DNA of 64,000 nucleotides from Cupriavidus numazuensis (GTDB taxonomy: Bacteria; Pseudomonadota; Gammaproteobacteria; Burkholderiales; Burkholderiaceae). Below, in pieces: positions 1 through 8,898 of the stretch. Each line of letters opens with the position of its first letter. Positions within the stretch are counted from its first letter, which is position 1. Both the position numbers and the translations under genes were made by a program. The stretch covers positions 80,288-144,287 of the forward strand of contig NZ_CAJPVI010000018.1 of the NCBI RefSeq assembly GCF_905397435.1, written 5' to 3'. The notes under the pieces were generated by a model that saw only the letters and a list, made by a program, of their open reading frames with translations, was not told where the DNA came from and did no database searches.

Positions 1-1
1 C

Positions 2-676
2 ACGCAGCTCAACCGACTCGACGTGCTGATGGGCGCTGCGCCGGGCACCTATGCCGCCGAACTCGCCGCGCCGGGTGCGCGCACGGGCGTCCCGCAGATC
101 CCGCTCGCGCAGGGTCCTGCCGCGCTGCTCGAGCGCCGCCCCGACGTCATTGCCGCCGAACGCCGGCTGGCCGCGTCCAGCGCGCGCATCGGCGTGGCCA
201 CTGCCGAGTACTACCCCAAGCTGTCGCTATCGGCGCTGCTCGGCTTTGAAAGCCTGTCGGCGGGCAAGATGTTCACGGCCGCCACGTTCCAGCCCGCGGC
301 CATGGCGGGCCTGCGCTGGCGCCTGTTCGATTTCGGCCGCGTCGACGCCGAAGTCGCGCAGGCGCGCGGCGCCAATGCGGAGGCACTCGCCACCTATCGC
401 AAATCCATGCTGCGCGCGACGGAGGATGTGGAGAACGCCATCGTCACGCTGACCCAGCTGCAACTGCAGAGCCAGGATCTGGCCGTGGAAGTGGATGCTC
501 AGGCCCGCTCGCGCGGCGCGTCCGAAGAGGCCTACAAGGGCGGCGCGGTCAGCTTGTTCGAGGTGCTTGAGGAAGACCGCCAGCTACTGGCCGCACGCGA
601 CCAGCAGGCACGCGTGGGCACCGACAACGCACGCGCCGCGGTGGCGGCGTTCCGTGCGCTCGGTGGCGGCTGGTAA
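2..676 (+). CDS. Outer-membrane efflux protein, NodT/OprM family (3' part)
   Basis: This is the last 224 codons of a TolC-like outer-membrane channel for an RND-type tripartite efflux pump; the frame is open from base 2, so the start lies upstream of the window. The segment with RRPDVIAAERRL, followed by a long Ala/Gln-rich helical stretch and a second repeat (SRGASEEAYKGGAVSLFEVLEE), is typical of the second OEP repeat, which builds the periplasmic coiled-coil barrel. The lipobox and signal peptide cannot be seen. The pump's inner-membrane and periplasmic partners are presumably upstream. The family call is firm; the exported substrate is unknown. Confidence 0.88.
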   Translation, partial: TQLNRLDVLMGAAPGTYAAELAAPGARTGVPQIPLAQGPAALLERRPDVIAAERRLAASSARIGVATAEYYPKLSLSALLGFESLSAGKMFTAATFQPAAMAGLRWRLFDFGRVDAEVAQARGANAEALATYRKSMLRATEDVENAIVTLTQLQLQSQDLAVEVDAQARSRGASEEAYKGGAVSLFEVLEEDRQLLAARDQQARVGTDNARAAVAAFRALGGGW

Positions 677-703
677 GGGGCAGGAAGGAAGCGCCGCGTC
701 GCC

Positions 704-1222
704 TTAACCGGCTTCGGCCTTTTCCGTGGTCGACAGGTAGGCGGCAGCATCGGCCAGGCGCCGGCGCACCCCTTCGCCGGCTGCAGGCCCGGGTGCCAGC
801 GCGTAACGCGCGAGGTCAACCGGCGCACCGCTCGCGGCATCGACCAGCACGGGTTCGACGGGCGCCCCGGTGGCCTTGTCGACAAGCTGCACGCTCACTC
901 CCTCGGGCGCGAAATGCTTGTTGCCCCAGGCCAGCATCGACAGCATTACCGGCTCGAAATCGCGGCCGCACTCGGTCAGCACGTATTCGTAGCGCGGCGG
1001 CCGCTCCGAATACTGGCGGCGCTCCAGCAAGCCTTCATCCACCAGTCCGTTGAGGCGGCGCGTCAGCATGTTCGGCGCGATATCAAGGTTCTTCTGGAAG
1101 GCATCGAAGCGCGTCGTGCCATAGAACGCCTCGCGCAGGATCAGGATGCTCCACCACTCCCCGACCCGCTCAAGGCTCCGCGCGATGGGACACTGCATGT
1201 CCCGGAAGGTCTTTCTCTGCAT
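704..1222 (-). CDS. HxlR-family winged-helix transcriptional regulator
   Basis: A 172-aa DNA-binding regulator of the HxlR (MarR-like, redox or aldehyde responsive) family. The N-terminus carries the family hallmark RKTFRDMQCPIARSLERVG followed by EWWSILILREAFYG, then a winged helix ending in RPPRYEYVLTECG. The frame stays open about 128 codons further upstream, but that part is arginine- and proline-rich without family similarity, so the ATG at 1222, which aligns with HxlR N-termini, was chosen. The roughly 60-residue C-terminal tail after the HTH is longer than in minimal HxlR proteins. It is convergent with the efflux gene and divergent from the ArsR-like fragment 67 bp away. The target is unknown. 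Confidence 0.85.
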   Translation of the reverse strand: MQRKTFRDMQCPIARSLERVGEWWSILILREAFYGTTRFDAFQKNLDIAPNMLTRRLNGLVDEGLLERRQYSERPPRYEYVLTECGRDFEPVMLSMLAWGNKHFAPEGVSVQLVDKATGAPVEPVLVDAASGAPVDLARYALAPGPAAGEGVRRRLADAAAYLSTTEKAEAG

Positions 1223-1289
1223 GGTGGCGTGGCTGGTTGTCAAAGCGGGAGACCGTCGTGCGGACCATGCTACTGCCGAGGCTTCAATC

Positions 1290-1505
1290 ATGCAAGTAAG
1301 GCCCGGCGCATGCGGCGTGCTCAAGGTGCTGGCCAACCCGGATCGCCTGCTGCGAATGTGCCAGCTGTCGCAGGGAGAGCTTGCCGTGGGCGAACTGGAG
1401 GAACAGCTTGGCATCCGCCAGCCCGCGCTGTCCCGGCAACTGGGCGTGCTGCGCGAGAACGGCCTCGTAGCAACTGGCCTTGTGGCGGCCAGGGTGGCCG
1501 CATGA
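1290..1505 (+). pseudogene. Truncated ArsR-family regulator (BigR/SqrR-like)
   Basis: The 71-residue product contains the first two-thirds of an ArsR-type winged helix: ACGVLKVLANPDRLLRMCQL, VGELEEQLGIRQPALSRQLG and VLRENGLVAT. It then leaves the family consensus exactly where the beta-wing should begin (usually RREGK.IYY) and stops within 15 residues. The wing and the C-terminal dimerisation helix are missing, so it is probably a relic or a half-size protein. The intact family members closest in sequence (BigR/SqrR) sense sulfide or persulfide and usually control DUF2892 and rhodanese genes; a DUF2892 gene lies 186 bp downstream, which fits a decayed sulfide-response cassette. No clear frameshift restoring the wing was found. 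Confidence 0.6.
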
Positions 1506-1620
1506 TCGTATTCGAAGTCGTCGAGCGCGCAACGTCCACCATGCGGCAAGCCTGAGTGTGTCGGCATTGTCGCGGGAGATTGCGCCAGATCAAGGGCCGG
1601 CCGCACGCAAGGCGCAGTAT

Positions 1621-1650
1621 GGATCTGCCGGCGTTATTGCTGGCAGATCC
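1621..1650. repeat. 12-bp inverted repeat (hairpin) before the DUF2892 gene
   Basis: GGATCTGCC at 1621-1629 is perfectly complementary to GGCAGATCC at 1642-1650. The inner bases extend the RNA stem to about 12 pairs (one G-U) around a 6-nt loop. No T-tract follows, so it is not an obvious intrinsic terminator. It may be an operator or the remains of one; it sits 42 bp before the DUF2892 start. Confidence 0.6.
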
Positions 1651-1691
1651 CGGGAATTTCACCCGCATCGCAAACTGGCAAGGAGCCGGCC

Positions 1692-1895
1692 ATGCAAGCA
1701 AACGTCGGAACCCTCGACCGGACTCTCCGGATCGTCATCGGCCTGGCCCTCATCGTCCTGGCGGCAACGGGGCACATCGGGGCGTGGGGATGGATCGGCA
1801 TCGTACCGCTGGCCACGGGCATCCTGCGCGTCTGTCCAGCGTATAGCCTTCTTGGCGTAAAGACGTGCCCGGCATCTACACCGGACGCCAAGTAA
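1692..1895 (+). CDS. DUF2892 (YgaP-like transmembrane) small membrane protein
   Basis: A 67-aa protein with two predicted membrane helices (about residues 12-30 and 33-50) around a Gly-containing turn, opening with N-GTLDRTLRIVIG and ending in RVCPAYSLLGVKTCP. This N-VG..DR..R...G layout and the late CPxY..LG...C motif are typical of DUF2892, the membrane part of YgaP-type rhodaneses. A good Shine-Dalgarno (AAGGAG) lies just upstream of the ATG. In related bacteria such genes sit in sulfide-detoxification operons; here only the truncated ArsR-like frame upstream hints at that role. A terminator follows at 1921. Confidence 0.82.
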   Translation: MQANVGTLDRTLRIVIGLALIVLAATGHIGAWGWIGIVPLATGILRVCPAYSLLGVKTCPASTPDAK

Positions 1896-1920
1896 CGCCC
1901 GGCCATCTTGCCTGAATGAC

Positions 1921-1944
1921 AAAGCCCCGCACAAGCGGGGCTTT
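1921..1944. terminator. Intrinsic terminator between DUF2892 gene and glmS
   Basis: AAAGCCCCGC / GCGGGGCTTT forms a 10-bp stem with a 4-nt ACAA loop. The A- and T-rich arms let it work for the DUF2892 transcript (+) and probably also for the convergent glmS transcript (-), whose stop codon is 47 bp away. Confidence 0.8.
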
Positions 1945-1990
1945 ATCTTGCCGGGGTGTACTACTACGACGCGCCGCCAGGCGCGCCCAA

Positions 1991-3829
1991 TTACTCCACC
2001 GTCACCGACTTCGCCAGGTTCCGCGGCTTGTCCACGTCGGTACCGCGTGCGCACGCCGTGTGGTACGCCAGCAGCTGCAGCGGCACCACGTGCAGGATCG
2101 GCGACAGGTCGCCATAGTGTTCGGGCATCCGAATCACCTGGATGCCGTCCGACGACTGGATATGCGTGTCGCTGTCGGCGAACACGTACAGACGGCCGCC
2201 GCGTGCGCGCACTTCCTGGATGTTGGACTTCAGCTTCTCGAGCAGCGCGTCGTGCGGGGCCACGGTGACCACAGGCATGGCTTCCGTCACCAGTGCGAGC
2301 GGGCCATGCTTGAGTTCGCCGGCGGGATACGCCTCGGCGTGGATGTACGAGATTTCCTTGAGCTTGAGCGCACCTTCGAGTGCGATCGGGTAGTGCATGC
2401 CGCGGCCCAGGAACAGCGCGTTTTCGCGGCGCGCGAATTCTTCCGACCACGCGATGATCTGCGGCTCCAGCGCCAGCACGCCATGCAGCGCGGCGGGCAG
2501 GTGGCGCAGGTTGGCCATGTCCTTGGCCTCGGCTTCTTCGGACAGGAAACCGCGCACCTTGGCCAGCGCCAGCGTCAGCATGTACAGCGCGGCGAGCTGG
2601 GTAGTGAAGGCCTTGGTGGACGCCACGCCGATTTCAGTGCCGGCACGCGTGAGGAAGCGCATCTCGGTCTCGCGCACCATGGCGCTGGTCGCCACGTTGC
2701 AGACCGACAGCGTATGCGTATGGCCCAGCGCGCGTGCATGGCGCAATGCAGCCATGGTGTCGGCGGTCTCGCCGGATTGCGAGATCACCACCACGAGTGC
2801 GCGCGGATTGGGCACCGTGTCGCGGTAACGGTATTCGCTGGCCACTTCGACCTGCGTGGGGATCTTCGCGATGCTTTCGAGCCAGTACTTGGCCGTGCAG
2901 CCCGAATAGTAGCTGGTACCGCAAGCCAGGATCAGCACGCTGTCGATCTCCGGGAACACCTCGGCGGCGCGATCGCCAAACAGCGTGGGCGAGATACCGT
3001 CGATGCCTTCCAGCGTGTCGCCGAGCGCGCGCGGCTGCTCGAAGATTTCCTTCTGCATGAAGTGGCGGTACGGGCCCAGGTCCACCGTGGCGGCGTGCGC
3101 CTCGACCACGCGCACTTCGCGTTCGACCGGATGGTCATGGCCGTCGTGGATGGTCACGCCGTCGCGCGTGACCTCGACGACATCGCCCTCTTCCAGGTAG
3201 ATGATGCGGTTGGCCGTGCCAGCCACAGCCAGCGCGTCCGAAGCGAGGAAGGCCTCGCCGTCGCCAAGCGCCACCACCAACGGCGAGCCCGCGCGCGCGC
3301 CGACCACGCGCTCGGGCTGGTCCTTGGCGAACACGGCGATCGCGTAGGCGCCGTGCAGGCGCTTGGTCACGGCGCGCACCGATGCGAACAGGTCGCCGCG
3401 CGTGGCGCTGCTCGGATAGCAGTAGGCCTGGTGGATCAGGTGGGCGACGACCTCGGTGTCGGTCTGCGACTCGAAGCCATAGCCGACCGCGCGCAGTTCT
3501 TCGCGCAGCGGCTCGTAGTTTTCGATGATGCCGTTGTGCACTAGCGCGATGGTCTCGCCGGACAGGTGCGGGTGGGCGTTCACGGTGTCGGGCTTGCCAT
3601 GCGTGGCCCAGCGCGTGTGCGCAACGCCAGTGGTGCCCGCCAGGCCCGATGCCTGCGTCTGGGCATCCAGATCGGCCACGCGCGACACCGTGCGTGCGCG
3701 CTCGACAGCGTTATCGCGCACGACGGCGACGCCGCAGGAGTCATAGCCGCGGTATTCGAGGCGGCGCAGGCCTTCGATCAGGACCGGAACGATATTGCGC
3801 GTGGAAACCGCGCCGACGATGCCACACAT
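1991..3829 (-). CDS. glmS: Glutamine--fructose-6-phosphate aminotransferase (isomerizing)
   Basis: Cytosolic GlmS, 612 aa, makes glucosamine-6-phosphate from fructose-6-phosphate and glutamine, the entry step to UDP-GlcNAc for peptidoglycan and LPS. The N-terminal Ntn glutaminase domain starts MCGIVGAV, so Cys2 becomes the N-terminal nucleophile; this fixes the start at 3829 although the frame stays open 40 codons upstream. Two SIS sugar-isomerase domains follow (ACGTSYYSG near residue 300, SQSGETADT near 350, a second near 460-500), ending in the canonical [11 protein letters not shown]. It lies 158 bp downstream of glmU on the same strand, so the pathway genes are probably co-transcribed. 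The length is normal for the family. Confidence 0.98.
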   Translation of the reverse strand: MCGIVGAVSTRNIVPVLIEGLRRLEYRGYDSCGVAVVRDNAVERARTVSRVADLDAQTQASGLAGTTGVAHTRWATHGKPDTVNAHPHLSGETIALVHNGIIENYEPLREELRAVGYGFESQTDTEVVAHLIHQAYCYPSSATRGDLFASVRAVTKRLHGAYAIAVFAKDQPERVVGARAGSPLVVALGDGEAFLASDALAVAGTANRIIYLEEGDVVEVTRDGVTIHDGHDHPVEREVRVVEAHAATVDLGPYRHFMQKEIFEQPRALGDTLEGIDGISPTLFGDRAAEVFPEIDSVLILACGTSYYSGCTAKYWLESIAKIPTQVEVASEYRYRDTVPNPRALVVVISQSGETADTMAALRHARALGHTHTLSVCNVATSAMVRETEMRFLTRAGTEIGVASTKAFTTQLAALYMLTLALAKVRGFLSEEAEAKDMANLRHLPAALHGVLALEPQIIAWSEEFARRENALFLGRGMHYPIALEGALKLKEISYIHAEAYPAGELKHGPLALVTEAMPVVTVAPHDALLEKLKSNIQEVRARGGRLYVFADSDTHIQSSDGIQVIRMPEHYGDLSPILHVVPLQLLAYHTACARGTDVDKPRNLAKSVTVE

Positions 3830-3987
3830 GGCTGTACCCCCGTGCTCGGCGCCGATGCCGGCGCCTGTTTCAATGCCGGTCGCGGCCACAGCGCCGCGCC
3901 GGAACGGCCGCAACACTGCGGCCGCCGTATTGTGTTGATCGATGGCCACCGTACATGACGTGCGCGGCCGCCGTACCGCTTACTCGC

Positions 3988-5352
3988 TTACTGCTTCGGC
4001 TTCTTGACCGGGCGCTGCCAGGCGTCGAGCGTCATCTGCTTGGCGCGCGACAGCGTCAGCTTGTCGGCCGGCGCTTCCTTGGTCAGCGTCGTGCCAGCGC
4101 CGATGGTCGCACCGCGGCGCACCGTCACCGGCGCAACCAGTTGCGTATCGGAGCCGATAAAGACATCGTCCTCGATCACCGTACGGAACTTGTTCGCACC
4201 GTCATAGTTGCAGGTGATGGTGCCGGCGCCAATATTCACGCGCGCGCCGACCGTGGCGTCGCCCACATAAGCCAGGTGGTTGGCCTTGCTGTGCGCGGCG
4301 ACCTGCGAATTCTTCACTTCCACGAAGTTGCCAATATGGACATCTTCGCCCAGTTCGGTGCCGGGGCGCAGGCGCGCATACGGTCCGATGCGGCCGTCGG
4401 CACCGATTTTCGCACTGTCGATATGGCAGAACGGCTGTACCTGCGCGCCGGCATCGATGCTGCTGTTGCGGATCACGCAATTGGCGCCGATCTGCACACC
4501 GTCACCGAGATGCACGCGGCCTTCGAACACGCAGCCGATGTCGATGGAGACATCGCGCCCGCAAGTCAGCTCGCCCCGCACGTCGATGCGCGCCGGGTCG
4601 GCCAGCGTCACGCCGGCCTCGAGCAGGCGCTGGGCCAGGTTGCGCTGGTGGATGCGCTCGACTTCCGCCAGCTGGACCTTGCTGTTGACGCCGAGCGTCT
4701 CCCACAGCGCCGCGGGCTGGGCCGAGACGATGTCGATGCCTTCGGTCGCCGCGCGCTCGACGGTATCGGTCAGGTAGTACTCGCCTTGCGCGTTGTCGTT
4801 GCCCAGCGTCGACAGCCACCGACGCAGATGGCCAGTCGGGCACACGATGATGCCGGTGTTGATCTCGCGGATCGCGCGGATAGCCTCGCTGGCGTCCTTT
4901 TGCTCGACGATCCGCACGATACTGCCCGCGGCATCACGCACGATGCGCCCATAGCCGGTCGGATCTGGCATTTCCACGGTCAGCACGCCAAAACGCGTGT
5001 TGCCGGCTGCCTCGACCAGCGCCTTGAGCGTCGCTGCCGTGGTGAGCGGCACGTCACCATAGAGAACCAATGTGGGCTGGTTGTCGTCCAACTGAGGAAG
5101 TGCCTGCATCACCGCATGGCCGGTACCCAGTTGCTGGGCCTGTTCGGCAAAGGTGACATCATCGGCGGCGACGGCCTCGCGCACACGCTCGGCACCGTGG
5201 CCGACGACCACGACCAGCCGCGAAGGCGACAGCGTACGTGCCGTATCGATGACATGCGCGAGCATCGGGCGCCCGGCGACTGGGTGCAGGACCTTGGGCA
5301 AATCGGAATGCATCCGCTTGCCCATGCCCGCGGCGAGAATGACGATATTCAC
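3988..5352 (-). CDS. glmU: Bifunctional UDP-GlcNAc pyrophosphorylase / GlcN-1-P acetyltransferase
   Basis: GlmU, 454 aa, acetylates glucosamine-1-phosphate and then adds UMP to give UDP-GlcNAc. The N-terminal nucleotidyltransferase has [19 protein letters not shown] (residues about 6-24, sugar-nucleotide P-loop). The C-terminal half is a left-handed beta-helix acyltransferase with hexapeptide repeats and the [10 protein letters not shown] and CNYDGANKF signatures. The start codon is GTG (5350-5352), with an AAGGGG ribosome site about 9 nt upstream. It precedes glmS on the same strand. Everything expected of the family is present. Confidence 0.98.
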   Translation of the reverse strand: MNIVILAAGMGKRMHSDLPKVLHPVAGRPMLAHVIDTARTLSPSRLVVVVGHGAERVREAVAADDVTFAEQAQQLGTGHAVMQALPQLDDNQPTLVLYGDVPLTTAATLKALVEAAGNTRFGVLTVEMPDPTGYGRIVRDAAGSIVRIVEQKDASEAIRAIREINTGIIVCPTGHLRRWLSTLGNDNAQGEYYLTDTVERAATEGIDIVSAQPAALWETLGVNSKVQLAEVERIHQRNLAQRLLEAGVTLADPARIDVRGELTCGRDVSIDIGCVFEGRVHLGDGVQIGANCVIRNSSIDAGAQVQPFCHIDSAKIGADGRIGPYARLRPGTELGEDVHIGNFVEVKNSQVAAHSKANHLAYVGDATVGARVNIGAGTITCNYDGANKFRTVIEDDVFIGSDTQLVAPVTVRRGATIGAGTTLTKEAPADKLTLSRAKQMTLDAWQRPVKKPKQ

Positions 5353-5560
5353 AAGGAGACCCCTTGGTGCATGTATCGGGAAATATATTCTTTAAAGCAC
5401 CAGCCGGATGTTCGATAACCGGCGTTCATGGCGTTCAACAACCCGGTTTCCGCCAGCCCGGCGGTGGTGGCTTCCAGCTTTTCTGGAACCGCCGAACCCT
5501 TGCCAGGACTGGGCTTGTGGGCAATCAGCAAACCCTGGCAAGATGCGCGGCGATTTTAAC

Positions 5561-6493
5561 ATGACGGTATCTGCTCAATCCCCCCCTGTTTCCGATTCTC
5601 ACAATCGCTGGCTGCGCCTGATATTGGCGATATTTGCCACGGCAATCCTTGGCGCGTGCAGCGCAATGAAGACCGGCTATCAGCAGGGCGACCGCCTGGC
5701 TTACTGGTGGGTCGACCACTACGTCGACGTCACCGACGCTCAGGAGCCGCCCACGCGCGAGGCCATTGCGCGCTTCTTCGCCTGGCACCGGCAGGCGCAG
5801 CTGCCGGAAATCGCCGGATTGCTGACGCAGGCCCGGAATCAGGTCCAGCAACCGGTTAGCACCGCGGCCATCGTGCAGATCCAGGAGGCCAGCCAGCGCC
5901 TGGCGCGGCAGTCGTTCGACCAGGCCATCCCCGATGTGGCGGACCTGCTGCTCACGCTGACCCCGGCCCAGATCGACCGGATGGAAAAGAAGTTTGACGA
6001 GGGCAACGCCAAGTACCGCAAGAAATTCCTGAGCGGCAGCGCCGAGGACCGCGAATCGGCGCGCTTTGACAAGGTAATGAGCTACGCCAAGCTGATCTAC
6101 GGAAGCTTCTCGAACGAGCAGGAACAGGCCATCCACGCCGCCATGGCCCCGCTGATGCAGGGTGCCCAGGCGCGCTACGCGGAACGGCTGCGGCGGCAGG
6201 AGGACTGGCTGGCGCTGGCGCGGCAGGTCCAGCAGACGCATCCGCCCAAGGCACAGGTCGTCGAACTGCTGCGCCGCTTCGGCGACCGCTGGCAGCACCC
6301 GCAGGGCCAGGTACGCGCCGCCAGCTATGAAGCCAACAACCAGGCCGGCGTGGCGCTGGCCACGACCATCGCCAACCTCGCAACGCCCACGCAGAAGGCG
6401 CATGCCGTGGAACGCTTCCAGAAGTGGATCGACGACACGCGCAGCCTGATGCGCGAACGGCAGGGCAATACGTCCCAGGCGGCCAACAAGTAG
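5561..6493 (+). CDS. DUF6279-type lipoprotein of unknown function
   Basis: A 310-aa predicted lipoprotein. The N-terminus has a basic stretch, a hydrophobic helix (about residues 18-31) and a lipobox LGAC-S, so Cys would be lipidated after signal peptidase II. The mature part is almost all amphipathic helix, rich in Arg, Gln and Ala, with the YQQGDRLAYWWVDHYVD motif right after the lipobox, which matches uncharacterised DUF6279 lipoproteins. The frame is open 51 codons upstream, but only the ATG at 5561 gives a signal sequence. It is divergent from glmU and followed by a strong terminator. Function is unknown; the envelope location is inferred. Confidence 0.75.
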   Translation: MTVSAQSPPVSDSHNRWLRLILAIFATAILGACSAMKTGYQQGDRLAYWWVDHYVDVTDAQEPPTREAIARFFAWHRQAQLPEIAGLLTQARNQVQQPVSTAAIVQIQEASQRLARQSFDQAIPDVADLLLTLTPAQIDRMEKKFDEGNAKYRKKFLSGSAEDRESARFDKVMSYAKLIYGSFSNEQEQAIHAAMAPLMQGAQARYAERLRRQEDWLALARQVQQTHPPKAQVVELLRRFGDRWQHPQGQVRAASYEANNQAGVALATTIANLATPTQKAHAVERFQKWIDDTRSLMRERQGNTSQAANK

Positions 6494-6505
6494 CGCCGGC
6501 CCAAT

Positions 6506-6539
6506 GCAAAACGCCCGCGTCACAACGCGGGCGTTTTGC
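6506..6539. terminator. Bidirectional intrinsic terminator, lipoprotein gene / ttcA
   Basis: GCAAAACGCCCGCG and CGCGGGCGTTTTGC form a 14-bp perfect stem with a 6-nt loop (TCACAA). A-rich and T-rich arms make it usable from both sides, between the convergent lipoprotein gene and ttcA. Confidence 0.85.
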
Positions 6540-6554
6540 TTTCCGGCGGGCCGA

Positions 6555-7490
6555 TTATTCGATGCTGGCCTGCTGGGCCGGCGCCGACGTCTGTGGCCGC
6601 TCGAAGCGCACGAATTCCAGTCGGTTCTCGTCGCTGCTGCCGGCAAACACCAGCGGCTGCTGCGTGAACGTGGTCTCGCCGAACAGGGACGCCTCATCCA
6701 CCTTGGCCAGACCCGTGGCCAGCCCCGTGAACGGGAACAGGTCAGTATCGGCCAGGTGCGACGGCACCACATTGCGCAGCGAGGCGAAGATATTGTCGAT
6801 ACGGCCCGGGTTCTCGCGCTCCCATGCCTGCAGCATTTCGCTAACCTTCTTGCGCTGCAGGTTCTCCTGCGAGCCGCACAGGTTGCACGGGATGATCGGG
6901 AATTCCATCGCGCGCGCATAGGCGGCAATGTCCTTCTCCGAGCAGTACGCGAGTGGCCGGATCACGATGTGCGCGCCGTCGTCCGTGGCGAGCTTGGGCG
7001 GCATGGCCTTCATCTTGCCGCCGAAAAACATGTTCAGGAAGAACGTGTTGACGATGTCGTCGCGGTGGTGGCCCAGCGCGATCTTGTTGGCGCCAAGCTC
7101 CTTGGCGGTGCGGTAGATCACGCCGCGGCGCAGGCGCGAGCACAGCGAGCACGTGGTCTTGCCCTCGGGCACCTTCTCCTTGACGATCGAGTAGGTGTCC
7201 GCCTCGACGATCACGTATTCCACGCCCGTCGACTTCAGGTACTCCGGCAGCACATGCTCCGGGAAGCCAGGCTGCTTCTGGTCCAGGTTCATCGCGATCA
7301 GCTTGAACTGGATGGGCGCGCGCTTCTGCAGCGCCATCAGGACCGACAGCATCGTGTACGAGTCCTTGCCGCCACTCATGCAGACCAGCACAGTGTCGCC
7401 GTCCTCGATCATGCCGAAGTCGCCGATGGCCTTGCCGGTTTGCGATTGCAGCCTCGTCTCGAGGCGGTAGAAGTTATTGGAGTGGCTCAT
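6555..7490 (-). CDS. ttcA: tRNA 2-thiocytidine(32) synthetase TtcA
   Basis: TtcA, 311 aa, ATP-dependently thiolates C32 of certain tRNAs using a [4Fe-4S] cluster. The PP-loop SGGKDS is at residues 39-44. Two further motifs carry the cluster cysteines, [12 protein letters not shown] in the middle of the protein and PCNLCGSQ later. GHHRDD, a conserved family motif, is also present. The start ATG at 7490 gives the usual [12 protein letters not shown]-terminus. The C-terminal 40 residues are variable. It is downstream of folB on the same strand with an 80-bp gap. Confidence 0.97.
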   Translation of the reverse strand: MSHSNNFYRLETRLQSQTGKAIGDFGMIEDGDTVLVCMSGGKDSYTMLSVLMALQKRAPIQFKLIAMNLDQKQPGFPEHVLPEYLKSTGVEYVIVEADTYSIVKEKVPEGKTTCSLCSRLRRGVIYRTAKELGANKIALGHHRDDIVNTFFLNMFFGGKMKAMPPKLATDDGAHIVIRPLAYCSEKDIAAYARAMEFPIIPCNLCGSQENLQRKKVSEMLQAWERENPGRIDNIFASLRNVVPSHLADTDLFPFTGLATGLAKVDEASLFGETTFTQQPLVFAGSSDENRLEFVRFERPQTSAPAQQASIE

Positions 7491-7570
7491 GGGGCATACC
7501 TGATCGTTGCGGCCGCCCGGATGAAATGGCCGGGACGGCTCGGAAGGGCCAAGATTTTACCCGGGCCGGC

Positions 7571-7972
7571 TCAGTTCTGCTTGATGTGGAAGACTTCCAC
7601 GCCGACCGAGTCGCAATCCGGGTAGACGTCGGGCTTCTCCGTCGACACGCGCACGGCACGCACCTTCGGGTGCTTGAGCATGGCGCGGGCCACGTCGTCG
7701 CACAGCGTTTCCTGCAGGTGCACGTGGCCCTGCGCCATGCGCTCGGCGACGGTATTGCGCATGAAATCGTAGTCGACGACTTCTTCAAGCTTGTCGGCTT
7801 GCGGCGTGCTGGCGGCCAGCGGCACGAACAGGTCGATATTGATCAGCACGCGTTGCTCGCCCTTCTTCTCGAATTCGTGCACGCCGATATTGATCTGCAC
7901 TTCGTAATTACGCAGGAACATGCGGCGGCAGTCTTGCAGGCTGGGATGGGTCAGGGCGGCGAGCATGGTCAT
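7571..7972 (-). CDS. folB: Dihydroneopterin aldolase
   Basis: FolB, 133 aa, cleaves 7,8-dihydroneopterin to 6-hydroxymethyl-dihydropterin in folate synthesis. The T-fold core starts FLRNYEVQINIGVHEFEKKGEQ and has the conserved LEEVVDYDFM and HLQETLCDDVA segments; the Glu in the former part and the Lys of VSTEKPDV fit the substrate-binding and catalytic positions of the family. About 17 residues precede the usual start, so an internal ATG (7921) is an alternative start. It lies 77 bp downstream of a pteridine-reductase-like SDR on the same strand, a sensible folate pair. Confidence 0.94.
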   Translation of the reverse strand: MTMLAALTHPSLQDCRRMFLRNYEVQINIGVHEFEKKGEQRVLINIDLFVPLAASTPQADKLEEVVDYDFMRNTVAERMAQGHVHLQETLCDDVARAMLKHPKVRAVRVSTEKPDVYPDCDSVGVEVFHIKQN

Positions 7973-8049
7973 GGCAAGCGGGGAAAAGGGAATTCAGGAG
8001 GGGCCGCGCCTGGCCACGAAATGGTGTGCAGGCGCGGCAGGTGTTTACA

Positions 8050-8883
8050 TCATTCTGTCAGGAACATCACGTCGCGCGACAGCGGCATCAGGTGCTGGCC
8101 GCCGTCGACGTAGAGCGTGGTGCCGGTCACGGCATTCGCGCAGGCGAGATAGGCCACAGCCTGGGCAATGTCCTCGGGCGTGGACGACTTGCCCAGCGGC
8201 GTGACGCGGTGCGCGCGGCGGAAGCTCTGCTCCGACTGCTCGCCCGACATCAGCGTGATGCCGGGAGCGACGCCAACCACGCGCAGGCGCGGCGCGAAGG
8301 CCTGTGCGAGCTGCACGGTGGCGGTCTGCAGCGCGGCCTTGGACAGCGTGTACGACAGGAAGTCCGGGTTCAGGTTGTCGAGCTTCTGGTCCAGCAGGTT
8401 GATCACGACGCCGCGCGGGTCCGTCACCGCATCATCGGCGGCGCTCAGTGCCTTGTACATCTCACGCGCGAGCAGCAGCGGCGCCGCAACGTTGGTGCGC
8501 ATATGCGTGTCGAGCGACGCATACGAGAAACTCGTCGCCACGTCGTACTGGAACAGCGACGCGTTATTGACGAGGCAGGTCGGCACGCCCAGTTCGGCCG
8601 TGCAGGCGGCGATCAGCGTCCCCGTGGAGGCCTCGTCGGCCAGGTCGGCCTGCAGCACGGCGGCACGGCGACCGCCGGCGCGGATCTTCGCGGCCAGCGC
8701 CTCGGCCTCGTCGCGGGAACGGTGGCAGTGCACGGCCACATCCCAGCCTTGCGCGGCCAGTTCGAGCGCGATGGCACGGCCAAGCCGGCGCGCGCCGCCG
8801 GTGACGATGGCCACGCCGCGCGCGGCCGTAGCCTGCGGCTGGGCCGGCGAGGGAGCGGCGGCAGATGGATTGGTTTCGGGCAT
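8050..8883 (-). CDS. SDR oxidoreductase, pteridine reductase / FolM-like
   Basis: A 277-aa NAD(P)H-dependent short-chain dehydrogenase. It shows the Rossmann TGGARRLG near residue 30, NNAS (the NNAG equivalent), the catalytic Tyr-x-x-x-Lys in YTLSK, and VAPGITL. The TGGARRLG form and the arginine-rich HCHRSRDEAEALA cofactor region resemble PTR1/FolM pteridine reductases. Its place directly before folB supports dihydrofolate or dihydromonapterin reduction. ATG at 8883 is preferred; another lies 4 codons upstream at 8895. Its start codon is only 15 bp from that of the divergent methyltransferase. Exact substrate is inferred. Confidence 0.82.
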   Translation of the reverse strand: MPETNPSAAAPSPAQPQATAARGVAIVTGGARRLGRAIALELAAQGWDVAVHCHRSRDEAEALAAKIRAGGRRAAVLQADLADEASTGTLIAACTAELGVPTCLVNNASLFQYDVATSFSYASLDTHMRTNVAAPLLLAREMYKALSAADDAVTDPRGVVINLLDQKLDNLNPDFLSYTLSKAALQTATVQLAQAFAPRLRVVGVAPGITLMSGEQSEQSFRRAHRVTPLGKSSTPEDIAQAVAYLACANAVTGTTLYVDGGQHLMPLSRDVMFLTE

Positions 8884-8898
8884 TGCTACAATCAAGGC

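Noticed and set aside
1223..1606. N-terminal extension of the HxlR regulator
   Set aside because: The extra 128 codons overlap the ArsR fragment, have no similarity to the family, and the HxlR consensus starts at 1222.
1916..3544. Long forward reading frame of 542 codons opposite glmS
   Set aside because: It is antisense to a fully conserved glmS, is His/Arg/Ala-rich without any domain, and reflects high GC codon bias.
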